Below, in pieces: positions 50,610-61,986 of a stretch of 64,000 bases of DNA (position 1 is its first letter; the number at the start of each line of letters is the position of its first letter). The notes below the pieces were generated by a model, which did no database searches, was not told the DNA's origin, and saw only the letters and a program-made list of their open reading frames with translations. Both the position numbers and the translations under genes were made by a program. The DNA is from Begonia masoniana (Eukaryota > Streptophyta > Magnoliopsida > Cucurbitales > Begoniaceae), in NCBI GenBank assembly GCA_022432975.1, contig CM039510.1, positions 31,085,023 to 31,149,022 of the forward strand, written 5' to 3'.

Positions 50610-51671
50610 AGGCATTACTTGTATGGACAGTCTTGTGAGATATTTTCGGACCATAATAGTCTGAAGTATATTTTTACACAGAAAGAATTAAATATGAGGC
50701 AACGTAGATGGTTGGAGTTTGTCAAGGACTATGATTTTGAGATTAAATACCACCCCGGCAAGGCGAATGTAGTGGCTGATGCTTTAAGTAGAGTGACAAC
50801 ATCGACCTCTGCATTGATTCTTGACATACCATTAGCCTTAGAGACTGAATTCCAAAGATTTAACCTCGAGGCTGTATCCAGTGTGTCAGCTATGCTCTCT
50901 ATTTTGAAAAGAATAAAGGAAGCACATGCGATTGATGCTGAGTGCAACAAGTATAAGTCATGCATGGATTCTACTGATAAGTCGGATTTCAACTATTCTG
51001 TTGATGGAATTCTCAAGTTTCGGAATAGATGGTTTGTTCCAACAGATAAAGAATTTCGAAAAGAGATCCTTTCGGAAGCTCATTCTTCTAGACTCTCTGT
51101 TCATCCTGGTAATACAAAAATGTACAGAGACCTTAAGCAACATTATTGGTGGCAAAATATGAAAAGAAGTGTGGTCGAGTACGTAGGATTGTGTTTAGTT
51201 TGCCAACAAGTTAAAGCTGAACATCAGAGGCCTGCAGGAGCATTGCAACCACTACCAGTTCCTGAATTGAAATGGGAGCAAATAACGATGGACTTTGTGG
51301 TAGGATTGCCTAGGACAGCAAAGGAACATGATGCAATTTGGGTGATAGTAGATCGTCTAACCAAGTCCGCTCATTTTTTGCCCATAAAGATGACCTACTC
51401 GATGGACCAACTAGCTGAATTGTATGTGCATGAGATTGTTAGACTGCATGGAGTTCCAAGCACTATAGTTTCTGACCGAGACACTAGATTTACGTCGAAG
51501 TTTTGGAATAGTCTGCATAAGGCTATGGGTACACAGCTCAACTTTAGCACAGCCTTTCACCCTCAAACAGATGGACAATCTGAAAGGACTATCCAAACGT
51601 TGGAGGATATGCTTCGTGCATGCATTTTAGATTTTCAAGGATCTTGGAGTAAGTATTTATCGTTGGTATAA
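50610..51671 (+). pseudogene. E10 end of RNase H and integrase
   Basis: FSDHNSLKY and [20 protein letters not shown] close RNase H. The integrase zinc module ends in CLVCQQVK. The core shows MDFVVGLP (Asp 51291), SDRDTRF (Asp 51474) and [10 protein letters not shown] (Glu 51582), a D-x35-E spacing. The stop TAA at 51669 follows KYLSLV. Confidence 0.92.
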
Positions 51672-52330
51672 TTCTCTTATAACAACAGTTTTTAGGCAAC
51701 CATAGGTATGGCACCGTATGAAGCGTTGTATGGGCGAAAATGCAGATCTCCTTTGTATTGGGACAAAGTTGGGGAAGCACGTTTGATTGGTCCTGATGTT
51801 GTGCAGCTAACAGTGGAGAAGATTGCCCTCATCCGACAGAGAATCTTAACAGCTCAAAGCCGACAAAAAAGCTATGCCGATAAGACACGTAGAGAACTAG
51901 AGTTCGAAGTTGGTGATGAAGTTTTTCTTAAGGTATCACCATTTAAGGGAGTTGTGAGATTTGGAAAGAAAGGCAAGTTGAACCCCAGATATATTGGACC
52001 ATTCGTAATCTTGAAGAGGATGGGGAAGACAGCTTACCAATTACAGTTACCAACTTCTATGGAAGGAATCCATAATGTGTTCCGTGTTTCCATGTTAAAG
52101 AAGTGTATGTGGGATCCATCTCAGATTGCGGAACAACAGAACATTGAAGTTCATCCTACCTTTACCTATAAGGAGAAACCTGTAGAAATTCTCGACTATG
52201 CAACAAAAGTGCTACGTAATAAGGAAGTTCAACTAGTGAAGGTGTTATGGCATAACCAGAATGTTGAGGAGACAACTGGGAGCGCCAGCAGGACATGATG
52301 GATCAACATCCAGAATTATTCAGGTATTGA
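51672..52330 (+). pseudogene. E10 integrase C-terminus and chromodomain-like tail
   Basis: After TAG 51693 come MAPYEALYGRKCRSPLYWD, then the GPF module (PRYIGPFVILKRMG) and HNVFRVSMLKKC. KEKPVEILDYATKV and VQLVKVLWHNQNVEET resemble the chromodomain tail of Tekay/Del elements. A one-base loss near 52275 moves the true end to the TGA at 52328. Confidence 0.85.
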
Positions 52331-52349
52331 ATTTTAAGGACAAAATTCT

Positions 52350-52365
52350 TTTAAGGAGAGTAGAT
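52350..52365 (+). promoter_or_regulatory. Polypurine tract of E10
   Basis: TTAAGGAGAGTAGAT immediately before the 3' LTR, preceded by TTTAAGGACAAAATTCTT as in E1 and E6. Primes plus-strand synthesis. Confidence 0.8.
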
Positions 52366-52974
52366 TGTAGCACCCGGTTCCATCGAACCAATTTCACCTT
52401 GTCATCTAATAGTGTACACTTTATGGGTGAAATTGGGAGAATTATTGATTAGGTTAATGAGTGACTAAGTAAGGGCATATTGGTAAATGGAGATTTATAG
52501 TGGATAACGTATTTAAGGGAGTTAATGAGGTTTAGCCGCCACTGTTTTCTCATTTTCCTTTTTCTCGGTATTCAGCTCAAGCTCAGCAGAGCTCTCAAGG
52601 CAATTTCCTCTCTGATTTCCATTCCTCAACTTAGGTGAGTTTTCTTGTGTTTTAGTGGCTAGATAGCACAGAGAGTACAATGTGTGTTTTGGGAATGCTG
52701 TTGTAACACCCGAGAATTTTTCCTCAATGTCTACTGCTTTAGATTTAATTAAGTTATGGATCTTAAAATTATTTAAATTTAGAAAAGAAGGATTGGAGAG
52801 TCAATTTATGGAATTTAACGGGTTATTTAGTTTATTAAAAACTTGGGATTTTATTTGGAAGAGGGTTTCTAAAATTTTAGGTTGAGTGGACGCGAAATTA
52901 ACGGATATACGGAAGTTCAAATAGGTGAGGGCAATTTAGTAATTTAGGTAAATTAAAAAAAAAATATTTAGAAA

Positions 52975-53003
52975 CAGAATGGCTTCACGAAGAAGCCATT
53001 CTG
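52975..53003 (+). other. LTR leader hairpin, E11
   Basis: Arms CAGAATGGCTTC and GAAGCCATTCTG (12 bp, perfect) around ACGAA. Confidence 0.8.
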
Positions 53004-53489
53004 CTTCTCTGTAACCTGAGCCCCGACGAGAGAAGAGCGCGAGTGACCTCCCTCCGACGGCGACCACGGCTCCGGCCACCGTTCAAACGTGCAGACACCA
53101 GCGAGCTGAAGCCAGAGCTCGATTCGGCTTTCTCCGCGCCAGACCTGACCGAAAACAGGTAGCTTCTCTTCCCTGTTTTCGTTCTGCTTGAGGCCGTGAA
53201 TGGCGAGCCAGCTTGGGCTGCGACCACCAGCCATTTTTGGCTAGTCTCGGCATCAAATGGCTGGGCTTAGACCGGCGTGAATGGTCGAGCATGGGAGAGT
53301 GCCGATTGGGGCTGAAAACCGTGAACCCCCAATGTGTGGGGTTCGGGTTCTCTAGTTTAAGCCCTGGAATTCCATTAAATTGTGTTAATTGGGTGTGAGG
53401 GTAGTTGATTGGTGAGTAATTGGATGTGAATTGATGAAAAACTGGAAAAGGGAAATTTTCGGTTTAGGGCAGAATCAGGTTTTGCCAAT

Positions 53490-53655
53490 TTTGACCTAGT
53501 TGTGATAGTTTGTTTTAAAATTCCTTTTGGCAGGTTAAAATAGGTTATTAGAGGAGTACGTGGCCGCTAGAATCGTTGATTCCGATATCCGACGCGAAGG
53601 TTATGCGTGTTTGAAGTTTCGGGTCGGTTTTACCGACCCAAATTAGTGCCGTTTT
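53490..53655 (+). other. Conserved LTR block, E11 copy
   Basis: Homologous to 6670-6832; the dyad has lost one base (GAATCGTTGATTCC) and the ACCGA stretch is shortened. Confidence 0.78.
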
Positions 53656-53764
53656 GGGTTTAGTGGATTACGCTAAGATTAGTATTGGTGGATGAGGCTT
53701 CGCGTTTAATATTGTGTGGTGAGCCTTTATAGGAAGATTTGACGATGTACCCAGTAAGTAGGAA

Positions 53765-55249
53765 GTTGTGAGCACGTTTGTGCATTGGTTGACATGCATT
53801 ATAGTTAGAGCCACGAGAGTTGAGTTGTGAGCACGTTTGTGCATTGGTTGACATGCATTATAGTTAGAGCCACGAGAGTTGAGTTGTGAGCACGTTTGTG
53901 CATTGGTTGACATGCATTATAGTTAGAGCCACGAGAGTTGAGTTGTGAGCACGTTTGTGCATTGGTTGACATGCATTATAGTTAGAGCCACGAGAGTTGA
54001 GTTGTGAGCACGTTTGTGCATTGGTTGACATGCATTATAGTTAGAGCCACGAGAGTTGAGTTGTGAGCACGTTTGTGCATTGGTTGACATGCATTATAGT
54101 TAGAGCCACGAGAGTTGAGTTGTGAGCACGTTTGTGCATTGGTTGACATGCATTATAGTTAGAGCCACGAGAGTTGAGTTGTGAGCACGTTTGTGCATTG
54201 GTTGACATGCATTATAGTTAGAGCCACGAGAGTTGAGTTGTGAGCACGTTTGTGCATTGGTTGACATGCATTATAGTTAGAGCCACGAGAGTTGAGTTGT
54301 GAGCACGTTTGTGCATTGGTTGACATGCATTATAGTTAGAGCCACGAGAGTTGAGTTGTGAGCACGTTTGTGCATTGGTTGACATGCATTATAGTTAGAG
54401 CCACGAGAGTTGAGTTGTGAGCACGTTTGTGCATTGGTTGACATGCATTATAGTTAGAGCCACGAGAGTTGAGTTGTGAGCACGTTTGTGCATTGGTTGA
54501 CATGCATTATAGTTAGAGCCACGAGAGTTGAGTTGTGAGCACGTTTGTGCATTGGTTGACATGCATTATAGTTAGAGCCACGAGAGTTGAGTTGTGAGCA
54601 CGTTTGTGCATTGGTTGACATGCATTATAGTTAGAGCCACGAGAGTTGAGTTGTGAGCACGTTTGTGCATTGGTTGACATGCATTATAGTTAGAGCCACG
54701 AGAGTTGAGTTGTGAGCACGTTTGTGCATTGGTTGACATGCATTATAGTTAGAGCCACGAGAGTTGAGTTGTGAGCACGTTTGTGCATTGGTTGACATGC
54801 ATTATAGTTAGAGCCACGAGAGTTGAGTTGTGAGCACGTTTGTGCATTGGTTGACATGCATTATAGTTAGAGCCACGAGAGTTGAGTTGTGAGCACGTTT
54901 GTGCATTGGTTGACATGCATTATAGTTAGAGCCACGAGAGTTGAGTTGTGAGCACGTTTGTGCATTGGTTGACATGCATTATAGTTAGAGCCACGAGAGT
55001 TGAGTTGTGAGCACGTTTGTGCATTGGTTGACATGCATTATAGTTAGAGCCACGAGAGTTGAGTTGTGAGCACGTTTGTGCATTGGTTGACATGCATTAT
55101 AGTTAGAGCCACGAGAGTTGAGTTGTGAGCACGTTTGTGCATTGGTTGACATGCATTATAGTTAGAGCCACGAGAGTTGAGTTGTGAGCACGTTTGTGCA
55201 TTGGTTGACATGCATTATAGTTAGAGCCACGAGAGTTGAGTTGTGAGCA
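53765..55249 (+). repeat. 59-bp tandem array, about 25 copies, E11
   Basis: GTTGTGAGCACG recurs every 59 bp from 53765 with no visible difference between copies. It starts 8-10 bases after the CCCAGTAAGTAGG donor-like site, so it fills the predicted intron 2. Confidence 0.94.
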
Positions 55250-55309
55250 CGTGTTTGAAGTGTGAGCATTAAATGTAAAGAGGTAATGAGGAATGTAAAG
55301 TGATTCCGA

Positions 55310-55790
55310 GTAGAGTTTCATCTCTGGGGAGTAGTGCTCGTGGAGCACCTTGGGATGGTCTCTACAAGGAATGCATTGCACTAAACCGTGCAATCGAGTA
55401 GAGCTGCCTCTGCGGGGAGTAGTGCTCGTGGAGCACCTCGGGAGGGTCTCTACAAGTGTTGTGTTGTGATAATAATAGACTGAACAGTGATATCGAATAG
55501 AACTGCCTCGCCGGGGAGTAGTGCTCGTGGAGCACCTCGGGAGGGTCTCTATGAGATTGAACCGTAATATCGAATAGAGCTGCCTCGCCGGGGAGTAGTG
55601 CTCGTGGAGCACCTCGGGAGGGTCTCTATGAGATTGAACCGTCATATCGATTGAACCGTAATATCGAATAGAGCTGTCTCGCCGGGGAGTAGTGCTCCTA
55701 GAGCACCTCGGGAGGGTCTCTATAAGATTGAACCGTGATATCAAATAGAGTTGCCTCGCTAGGGAGTGAGAACCTCGGGAGGGTATCTAT
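55310..55790 (+). repeat. Diverged 70-95-bp repeats with GTGCTCGTGGAGCAC, E11
   Basis: Six copies of GGGGAGTAGTGCTCGTGGAG-type units (near 55327, 55418, 55515, 55592, 55684 and a degenerate one at 55760), spacing variable. Five keep or nearly keep the 6-bp stem GTGCTC/GAGCAC around GTG. Confidence 0.85.
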
Positions 55791-57015
55791 GAGAGATGCA
55801 CGGGCAAAAGATTAATAACATGAGAAATGAATCAAAACAACAGAAAGTGTAGTGACTGAATGTGTTAGGGTTACGTGTCTGAGTTGTGGTGAATTGTGCA
55901 TGTTTTTATTTGTTATCCCCACTTGCTAAGCGTAAGCTTACGCGTGTGTGTGTGCTCTGTGGTGTAGGTGACGACAGGAGTACAGGTTAGAGCTACGAGG
56001 AAAGCTAGGATTGGGACGCAGTCGTTGATGTATGCTGTATGCCGGTGCGGGCAGTTGTCGGGGCGTCTCGACCATGGTCTTCGGGAGATATGGGCTTTGT
56101 CTTTTGGTAGTTTATTGTAAATGTCTGTTTGTAGAAATGATCGGAATGCGTAACTTTCTTTTTTATTGATGTTTTGAGAGTTATTGTACTGTTGTATATA
56201 GTCATAGTTAAGGGTGATGCGTCGCCCTATACTGTGAATTTTCGTCACTTAGGGATGCTAATAGTATAGTTTTTCTCTTTACTGTTATTTGGAGATTTCC
56301 TATGTGGATAGTTGAGTAAGAATATTCTGGACTGGTTGAGATTTATTCGTGGCAGGTACCTAGCATTTTGGAGGCGCCATTTTTAGGCGTTACTTTGTCG
56401 AAATTTTCGGGAAGAACGCCGTGGTGCTTAAAGGTTAGGAGTAAGGGAATTAGTGAGTCTATGCAGCTAGGTATGACATAAGAGAGCTTCGAGAGATTTA
56501 GTTTTAAATTTTGCTGTGTCAGTTTTATTTTATGATTTAGGGTTTATGAAAATTATTTTAAAATGGGTTAGAGTAAGCCAAGTAGCGCACCGAGCCGGGG
56601 TGGGTTCGGGGGCGTTACAGCTGTGAATGAGAATAGGTTCGGGTTTAGGTGATAAACCGAGAATGCACGATTAATAGAGTTCCAAGTTAGCTTCCTTAGG
56701 TTTCTGAATGGTTTAGAATGAATTATAGTGAAGATTGAATTAACGCTCTGTTTATGATTTTAGGTGAGCAAAATCCCAAGATAGCTTGCAACCCAACTTT
56801 TCCCAAGAAGTCAGGTAAGTAGAGTATGTATGTGCCTTCGGGTCTACATCACAAAAACATTAGTTTAATGCTTGTTTAAATGTTTTCTGTATGTCATGTG
56901 TCATGTTTTGGAAAGAACACAAAAATAAATTTCCATGTAATGGCATGGCAAGGTATGAACATAATGCAACAGATCAGCTATTAAGGGAACTAATCCACCC
57001 CTTAACTTATGCAGA

Positions 57016-58350
57016 GATCAGATCAGATCAGATCAGATCAGATCAGATCAGATCAGATCAGATCAGATCAGATCAGATCAGATCAGATCAGATCAGATCA
57101 GATCAGATCAGATCAGATCAGATCAGATCAGATCAGATCAGATCAGATCAGATCAGATCAGATCAGATCAGATCAGATCAGATCAGATCAGATCAGATCA
57201 GATCAGATCAGATCAGATCAGATCAGATCAGATCAGATCAGATCAGATCAGATCAGATCAGATCAGATCAGATCAGATCAGATCAGATCAGATCAGATCA
57301 GATCAGATCAGATCAGATCAGATCAGATCAGATCAGATCAGATCAGATCAGATCAGATCAGATCAGATCAGATCAGATCAGATCAGATCAGATCAGATCA
57401 GATCAGATCAGATCAGATCAGATCAGATCAGATCAGATCAGATCAGATCAGATCAGATCAGATCAGATCAGATCAGATCAGATCAGATCAGATCAGATCA
57501 GATCAGATCAGATCAGATCAGATCAGATCAGATCAGATCAGATCAGATCAGATCAGATCAGATCAGATCAGATCAGATCAGATCAGATCAGATCAGATCA
57601 GATCAGATCAGATCAGATCAGATCAGATCAGATCAGATCAGATCAGATCAGATCAGATCAGATCAGATCAGATCAGATCAGATCAGATCAGATCAGATCA
57701 GATCAGATCAGATCAGATCAGATCAGATCAGATCAGATCAGATCAGATCAGATCAGATCAGATCAGATCAGATCAGATCAGATCAGATCAGATCAGATCA
57801 GATCAGATCAGATCAGATCAGATCAGATCAGATCAGATCAGATCAGATCAGATCAGATCAGATCAGATCAGATCAGATCAGATCAGATCAGATCAGATCA
57901 GATCAGATCAGATCAGATCAGATCAGATCAGATCAGATCAGATCAGATCAGATCAGATCAGATCAGATCAGATCAGATCAGATCAGATCAGATCAGATCA
58001 GATCAGATCAGATCAGATCAGATCAGATCAGATCAGATCAGATCAGATCAGATCAGATCAGATCAGATCAGATCAGATCAGATCAGATCAGATCAGATCA
58101 GATCAGATCAGATCAGATCAGATCAGATCAGATCAGATCAGATCAGATCAGATCAGATCAGATCAGATCAGATCAGATCAGATCAGATCAGATCAGATCA
58201 GATCAGATCAGATCAGATCAGATCAGATCAGATCAGATCAGATCAGATCAGATCAGATCAGATCAGATCAGATCAGATCAGATCAGATCAGATCAGATCA
58301 GATCAGATCAGATCAGATCAGATCAGATCAGATCAGATCAGATCAGATCA
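57016..58350 (+). repeat. (GATCA)n, 267 copies, in the E10 3' LTR
   Basis: 1,335 bp of uninterrupted pentamer in predicted intron 2. The 5' LTR has GGATCAGATCAGATCAGC at the same place. The long open frame through it is a by-product of the repeat. Confidence 0.95.
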
Positions 58351-59670
58351 GCAGTTAAGGGAACTAATCCGCCCCTTAATTTATGAAGAGGATGTAGTGA
58401 CTTTGGGAAAATGATCCAACTCCCAATGAAACGAGGGATCAGATCAGTGAAAGAACGTGAGCAACAGAGATGTGAAAGTAGAAACTGCATGTCTAGGATT
58501 TATGTTTCAGCATATCATTTCATTGTTGCTTTACTTACTTAGCATTAGGCTAATAGATGAGTTTTGTAATGTAGGTGAAGAAGCCTCTGAAGGTGTGTTC
58601 TCTGAGCATGTTGAGGACTAGGCTGGTTGGGGGAGCACTTCAATGCCACGGTTTGGTGTTCTAATGAAGCGGTTTAATTATTGTCTATGTATGAAGTTTC
58701 AGTGATTAGGTGTTTTATGGAAGTGTGCAGAGGGTTTTAATAACATTAGTAGTTTTGATGTTTTTAACAACTTTATGGTTTTTCTTCTTCTGAGTATGAA
58801 AAACATGATTTGGTATAGAGGTAGTTGCTTTGCTGGATATTTTGTAGAAAGTTGTGGATTTATTTTGTTTAGAATAGCTGCTGTGAAAATTTACAAATTC
58901 TTTTAGTTGGCAGAGTTGTCTGTTTGTTTAGAGTGTTACTGTTCACCGGTGGATGTAGTCTATCGGTGGATGTAACCTACCGGAGGATGTAGTCTATCGG
59001 TGGATGTAATCTATCGGTAGATGTAGTCTATCGGTGGATGTTGTCAAACGGTAGACGTGAGTAATGGGTTTTGTCATTTTATGATCGATGGATGTGAGTA
59101 TTAGGTTTTTTTTGTCGCTTTATGATCGGTGGATGTGAGTATTAGGTTTTTGTCGTTTTATGATCGGTGGATGTGAGTATTAGGTTTTCGTCGTTTTATG
59201 ACTGGTGGATGTGAGCGTAGATGTGAGTAATAGAGTTTGTCATTTTGTGACCGGTGGACGTGTGTAGTCGACGCGTTGTTCGACTGACGTGACCGGTGGA
59301 CGTGTGTAGACGACGTGTCGTTCGACTGACGTGAGCGGTGGACGTTGGTAGCAAAAGAAGTCTTTTGTTTCTGCTTCTACCACCGACACTGTTTAGCGGT
59401 GGATGTCTTCCATTTCTATTTCTATCGCTGGAACTGTTCAGCGGTGGACGTGTTTTGTTTTGTTTTGTTTTCTTTCAACCAATTGTCCTTAATATTTTAA
59501 ATTATTAATAAATGTCGTTTTATACAAACATTTTCCGCTGCAAGTTTTTACGTTTAAGGATCAAATTTTTATTTTTAAGTGAAATTTTAAGATGTTCTCA
59601 AGATGTCATAGTTCGGTTCAGTATTATGAGTAGCGAACCGGGTTTATATAATTCGGGGCGTTACAAATTG

Positions 59671-59712
59671 ACTATTGACCCTATACGTTGGGGGCTAAAT
59701 TGAACTTTTCCC
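59671..59712 (-). repeat. Pack-MULE right terminal inverted repeat, second piece
   Basis: ACTATTGACCCTATACGTTG...AACTTTTCCC completes the repeat cut by E10; TATTATTTA follows. Confidence 0.9.
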
Positions 59713-59721
59713 TATTATTTA

Positions 59722-61158
59722 TTTGTAATTTGTTTGCATATTTAAACAAGTATGTTATTGAACTTGAGAGAAATTGATAAATCTATAGTCCTAAAGTACT
59801 TAAATTTTTAATTAAACAGAAAAACTTGTTAATCTCCTCTCTTAGGTTATATTGATTCAACAATGAGATCATAATATGTCTATTTTCCTAGTGGTACAAT
59901 CATTTTCCTTATGAGATCAAAATCAGATTCAAAGTAAAACCAAATAAACCACATTCTTTCGTTTGTAGAACAAAATTATCAAAATATGTCATAAAGATAT
60001 ATATTAAAATTACACTCAAATGATACAATACTCTTACGAGCAGCAAGTTCATGAAAGACCTAATAACTTTAGTAGGTGAATCCACGTAATGGAGATTGTG
60101 TGTATATGTTTTATAGTCAAGTAATAACTCTAAATTCTTTATTTAACAACCAAGAACTTGATGCTTATGGGCTTTATTTTAATCGAGCTCTTGCTATTAT
60201 TGAAATATTTATCACAAAATAACTTGAATGGTGTTTTAATGCCTTGTGAATTTCAAAGTCCAGGGACAAAATTCTACAATTGTATTCCATAATTAGATGT
60301 CTCGTGGTATAATAAAAATTAAGCTGCCATAATTGAAGAAGTTGCAAGTGTTTACTTAGCACTTTCTAAAAATAGTTTTTTCAACTATCAGTTAAATGTC
60401 TTGATATCAATCATTGATAGTCTTGACATCTAACAGAATCAAAATTATAATACAATCTTAAAAAATTCTTCAATTTCTTCTCAAAGAAGATAAGTTCAGT
60501 TGCTTCTATTGTTCTGTGAATCGTCAAGACATTGTGCAATGTCCTAAAAATCACTTAGGGAATTAGTCTGGTTCTATATTTATTCATTTTGTTTGAAGAA
60601 AGGAAAGCTCCAAAAGAATTAATTTATCTTTTGGCTGTTGAATCTCTCTTTGATTGATCAATGTGCAGTATTTTGAATTCCACACTTCTAATGGAATGTA
60701 AATGATCTCTATATTTATCAGAAAATACTTTCAATTGGCTAGAATCCATTACTTTGAACTAAACTACATCTCGTTGAATCATACTAAATATTTGATATGC
60801 ATTTTTTACCTTGCTAAAAAATCGATCATTGTTTACCAGTCACACATTGTCTAACAAAATCATATGCTCTCTCGATTTATTCCTAAAAATTCCAATTCGT
60901 GTGAATTCTTCCCCAACTTGTTTCTTGAGAAGAGACGAGAAACATGTTCAATATTATTTGATTGAATAGTCGACTCATCTAGTTGTTGTTTGAAGAAGTC
61001 ATCTACTTTAATCGTTATTTTTTCAATAAAAGCAAACAGGAACAAACAAATCTAGTTTTTTACTAAGATTTCAAATAGTTGTATCGAATTCAAGTTGATT
61101 ATGTTTCACCTCTTCCTTAGAGAAAGATGATAAAAAAAAATTCTCAATTAGGGTCCTT
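59722..61158. other. AT-rich unassigned region
   Basis: Short open frames only, none recognised. The minus strand has scattered phrases that might be a heavily decayed copia-type element, but I cannot support that. Right flank of the MULE and left flank of E12. Confidence 0.3.
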
Positions 61159-61444
61159 TGTAACACCCGAGATTTTTTTTTAAGAAGGAAAATTGGAGAG
61201 AAAATAAAATGATAAGATAATTGTTTAATAAATAGGTTATTTTAATTAGTTTAAAAGAAAAGTGAAGTTTCTAATTAAAGTCGGGTCCTAGTGAACTTAA
61301 GCCGGCGGTTATAATTTAAGAATGAGAGTTAACGAAATTTGAAATGGTCGAAAGTACGGTAGGGCATAATGGTAATTTCATTTTATTAATGTTATTATGA
61401 TTATTATTATTATTAATTAATTTTTATAAAAAAAAAATAAATGA

Positions 61445-61474
61445 ACGACAGAATGGCCGAAGCCATTCTGTCGT
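61445..61474 (+). other. LTR leader hairpin, E12
   Basis: Arms ACGACAGAATGGC and GCCATTCTGTCGT (13 bp, perfect) around CGAA. Compared with E6, AAC to ACG in one arm is matched by GTT to CGT in the other. Confidence 0.82.
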
Positions 61475-61986
61475 CGAGTCATGTGAGGAGAACAGGGGAG
61501 AGGGTAGGGCGACGAGGGGGCGACGATCGCCGACCAAGACCGCCGCCGATTTCCAGCGTTTTCCGGCCAGACCACATCGCGATGCCAGGCTGCAATTTCC
61601 GGCCGTCTTCGCGCACGAACCGAACGGGTAAGCCCTTTGTTCTCCCTGTTTTCGGTTTTGTTGTGGCCTAGGTGTGGAGCGAGTTTAAGCTCCGATCGCC
61701 GTTGTTTTTTGGCTGCCCTTAGTGTCCTGATTTCGAGCTCAACGCCGGCAAAGATTGCCGAGCAACAGGGAGCTCGGATTAAGCCAAAAATCTGAGAACC
61801 CCCTTGTCTCTGAGCCTTCGGGTTTCTTGTTGAAACCTTGAGTTGTTGGGTTAGTTTAATGTTAATTAGGTATGAAGGGGATTGATTGGTGAGAAACATT
61901 GGTGTGAATTGATGGAAAACTGAAAAGGGGAAAATTTACGGGTTAGGGCAGATTCGGGTTTTGCTGTATTTGACCTAGTTACAGTC

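Larger units (their letters stand above)
47870..52330 (+). pseudogene. E10 gag-pol polyprotein, inactivated
   Basis: Single long coding region starting MSRRPRRPRVPRE and ending in a chromodomain-like tail. Frame changes occur near 48285, 49713 and 52275; in-frame stops at 48718 (TAG), 49669 (TAG), 50136 (TAG), 50607 (TAG), 51669 (TAA) and 51693 (TAG). Several TAGs lie where relatives have Trp or Gln, so they fit single G-to-A or C-to-T changes. Leader introns upstream are suggested by ACTGTAAGTG near 47795 and GTTCAG before the gag start. The product would have built the particle and copied and inserted the element. Confidence 0.92.
52702..56619 (+). mobile_element. E11: solo LTR nested in the E10 3' LTR
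   Basis: TGTAACACCCGAG...GGGGGCGTTACA, 3,918 bp, with GCTGT at 52697-52701 and 56620-56624. Contains hairpin 52975-53003, a donor-like ACAGGTAGC near 53160, conserved block 53490-53655, CCCAGTAAGTAGG near 53750, two arrays, the acceptor-like block 55921-55967 and stems 56212-56227 and 56386-56420. It is closest to E1 in its 3' part. Confidence 0.93.
45610..59665 (+). mobile_element. E10: Ty3/gypsy retrotransposon, probable Tekay/Del chromovirus
   Basis: 14,056 bp from TGTAGCACCCGG to CGGGGCGTTACA, with AATTA at 45605-45609 and AATTG at 59666-59670 (one mismatch) inside the MULE inverted repeat. 5' LTR 45610-47714, interior 47715-52365, 3' LTR 52366-59665 with nested E11 and an expanded GATCA run. 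The only element here with gag-pol sequence; domain order protease, RT, RNase H, integrase and a chromodomain-like tail places it in Ty3/gypsy chromoviruses. Inactive because of stops and frameshifts. Confidence 0.92.
52366..59665 (+). mobile_element. E10 3' LTR, interrupted by E11 and expanded by GATCA
   Basis: Pieces 52366-52701 and 56625-59665. Parts match the 5' LTR in order; the exon-like segment is 56764-56814. It differs chiefly by the 267-copy GATCA run where the 5' LTR has a short stretch. Confidence 0.9.
44362..59712. mobile_element. Pack-MULE (Mutator-like), split by E10
   Basis: Terminal inverted repeats starting GGGAAAAGTTCAATT and a perfect 9-bp duplication TATTATTTA at 44353-44361 and 59713-59721, the hallmark of Mutator elements. 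Without E10 the element is about 1,290 bp. It encodes no transposase and carries a piece of an HD-Zip class IV gene with introns, so it is a Pack-MULE. Confidence 0.9.

Noticed and set aside
53765..55249. CRISPR-like array
   Set aside because: Units are contiguous with no unique spacers, and the context is a plant LTR.
55103..55744. 213-codon minus-strand frame
   Set aside because: Crosses two tandem arrays in E11 and has no recognisable domain.
56891..58414. Long plus-strand frame with a repeated five-residue motif
   Set aside because: Pure translation of GATCA units; the five-base period gives the same peptide in every frame.
59722..61158. Decayed copia element
   Set aside because: A few minus-strand phrases look suggestive, but no continuous motif could be established.
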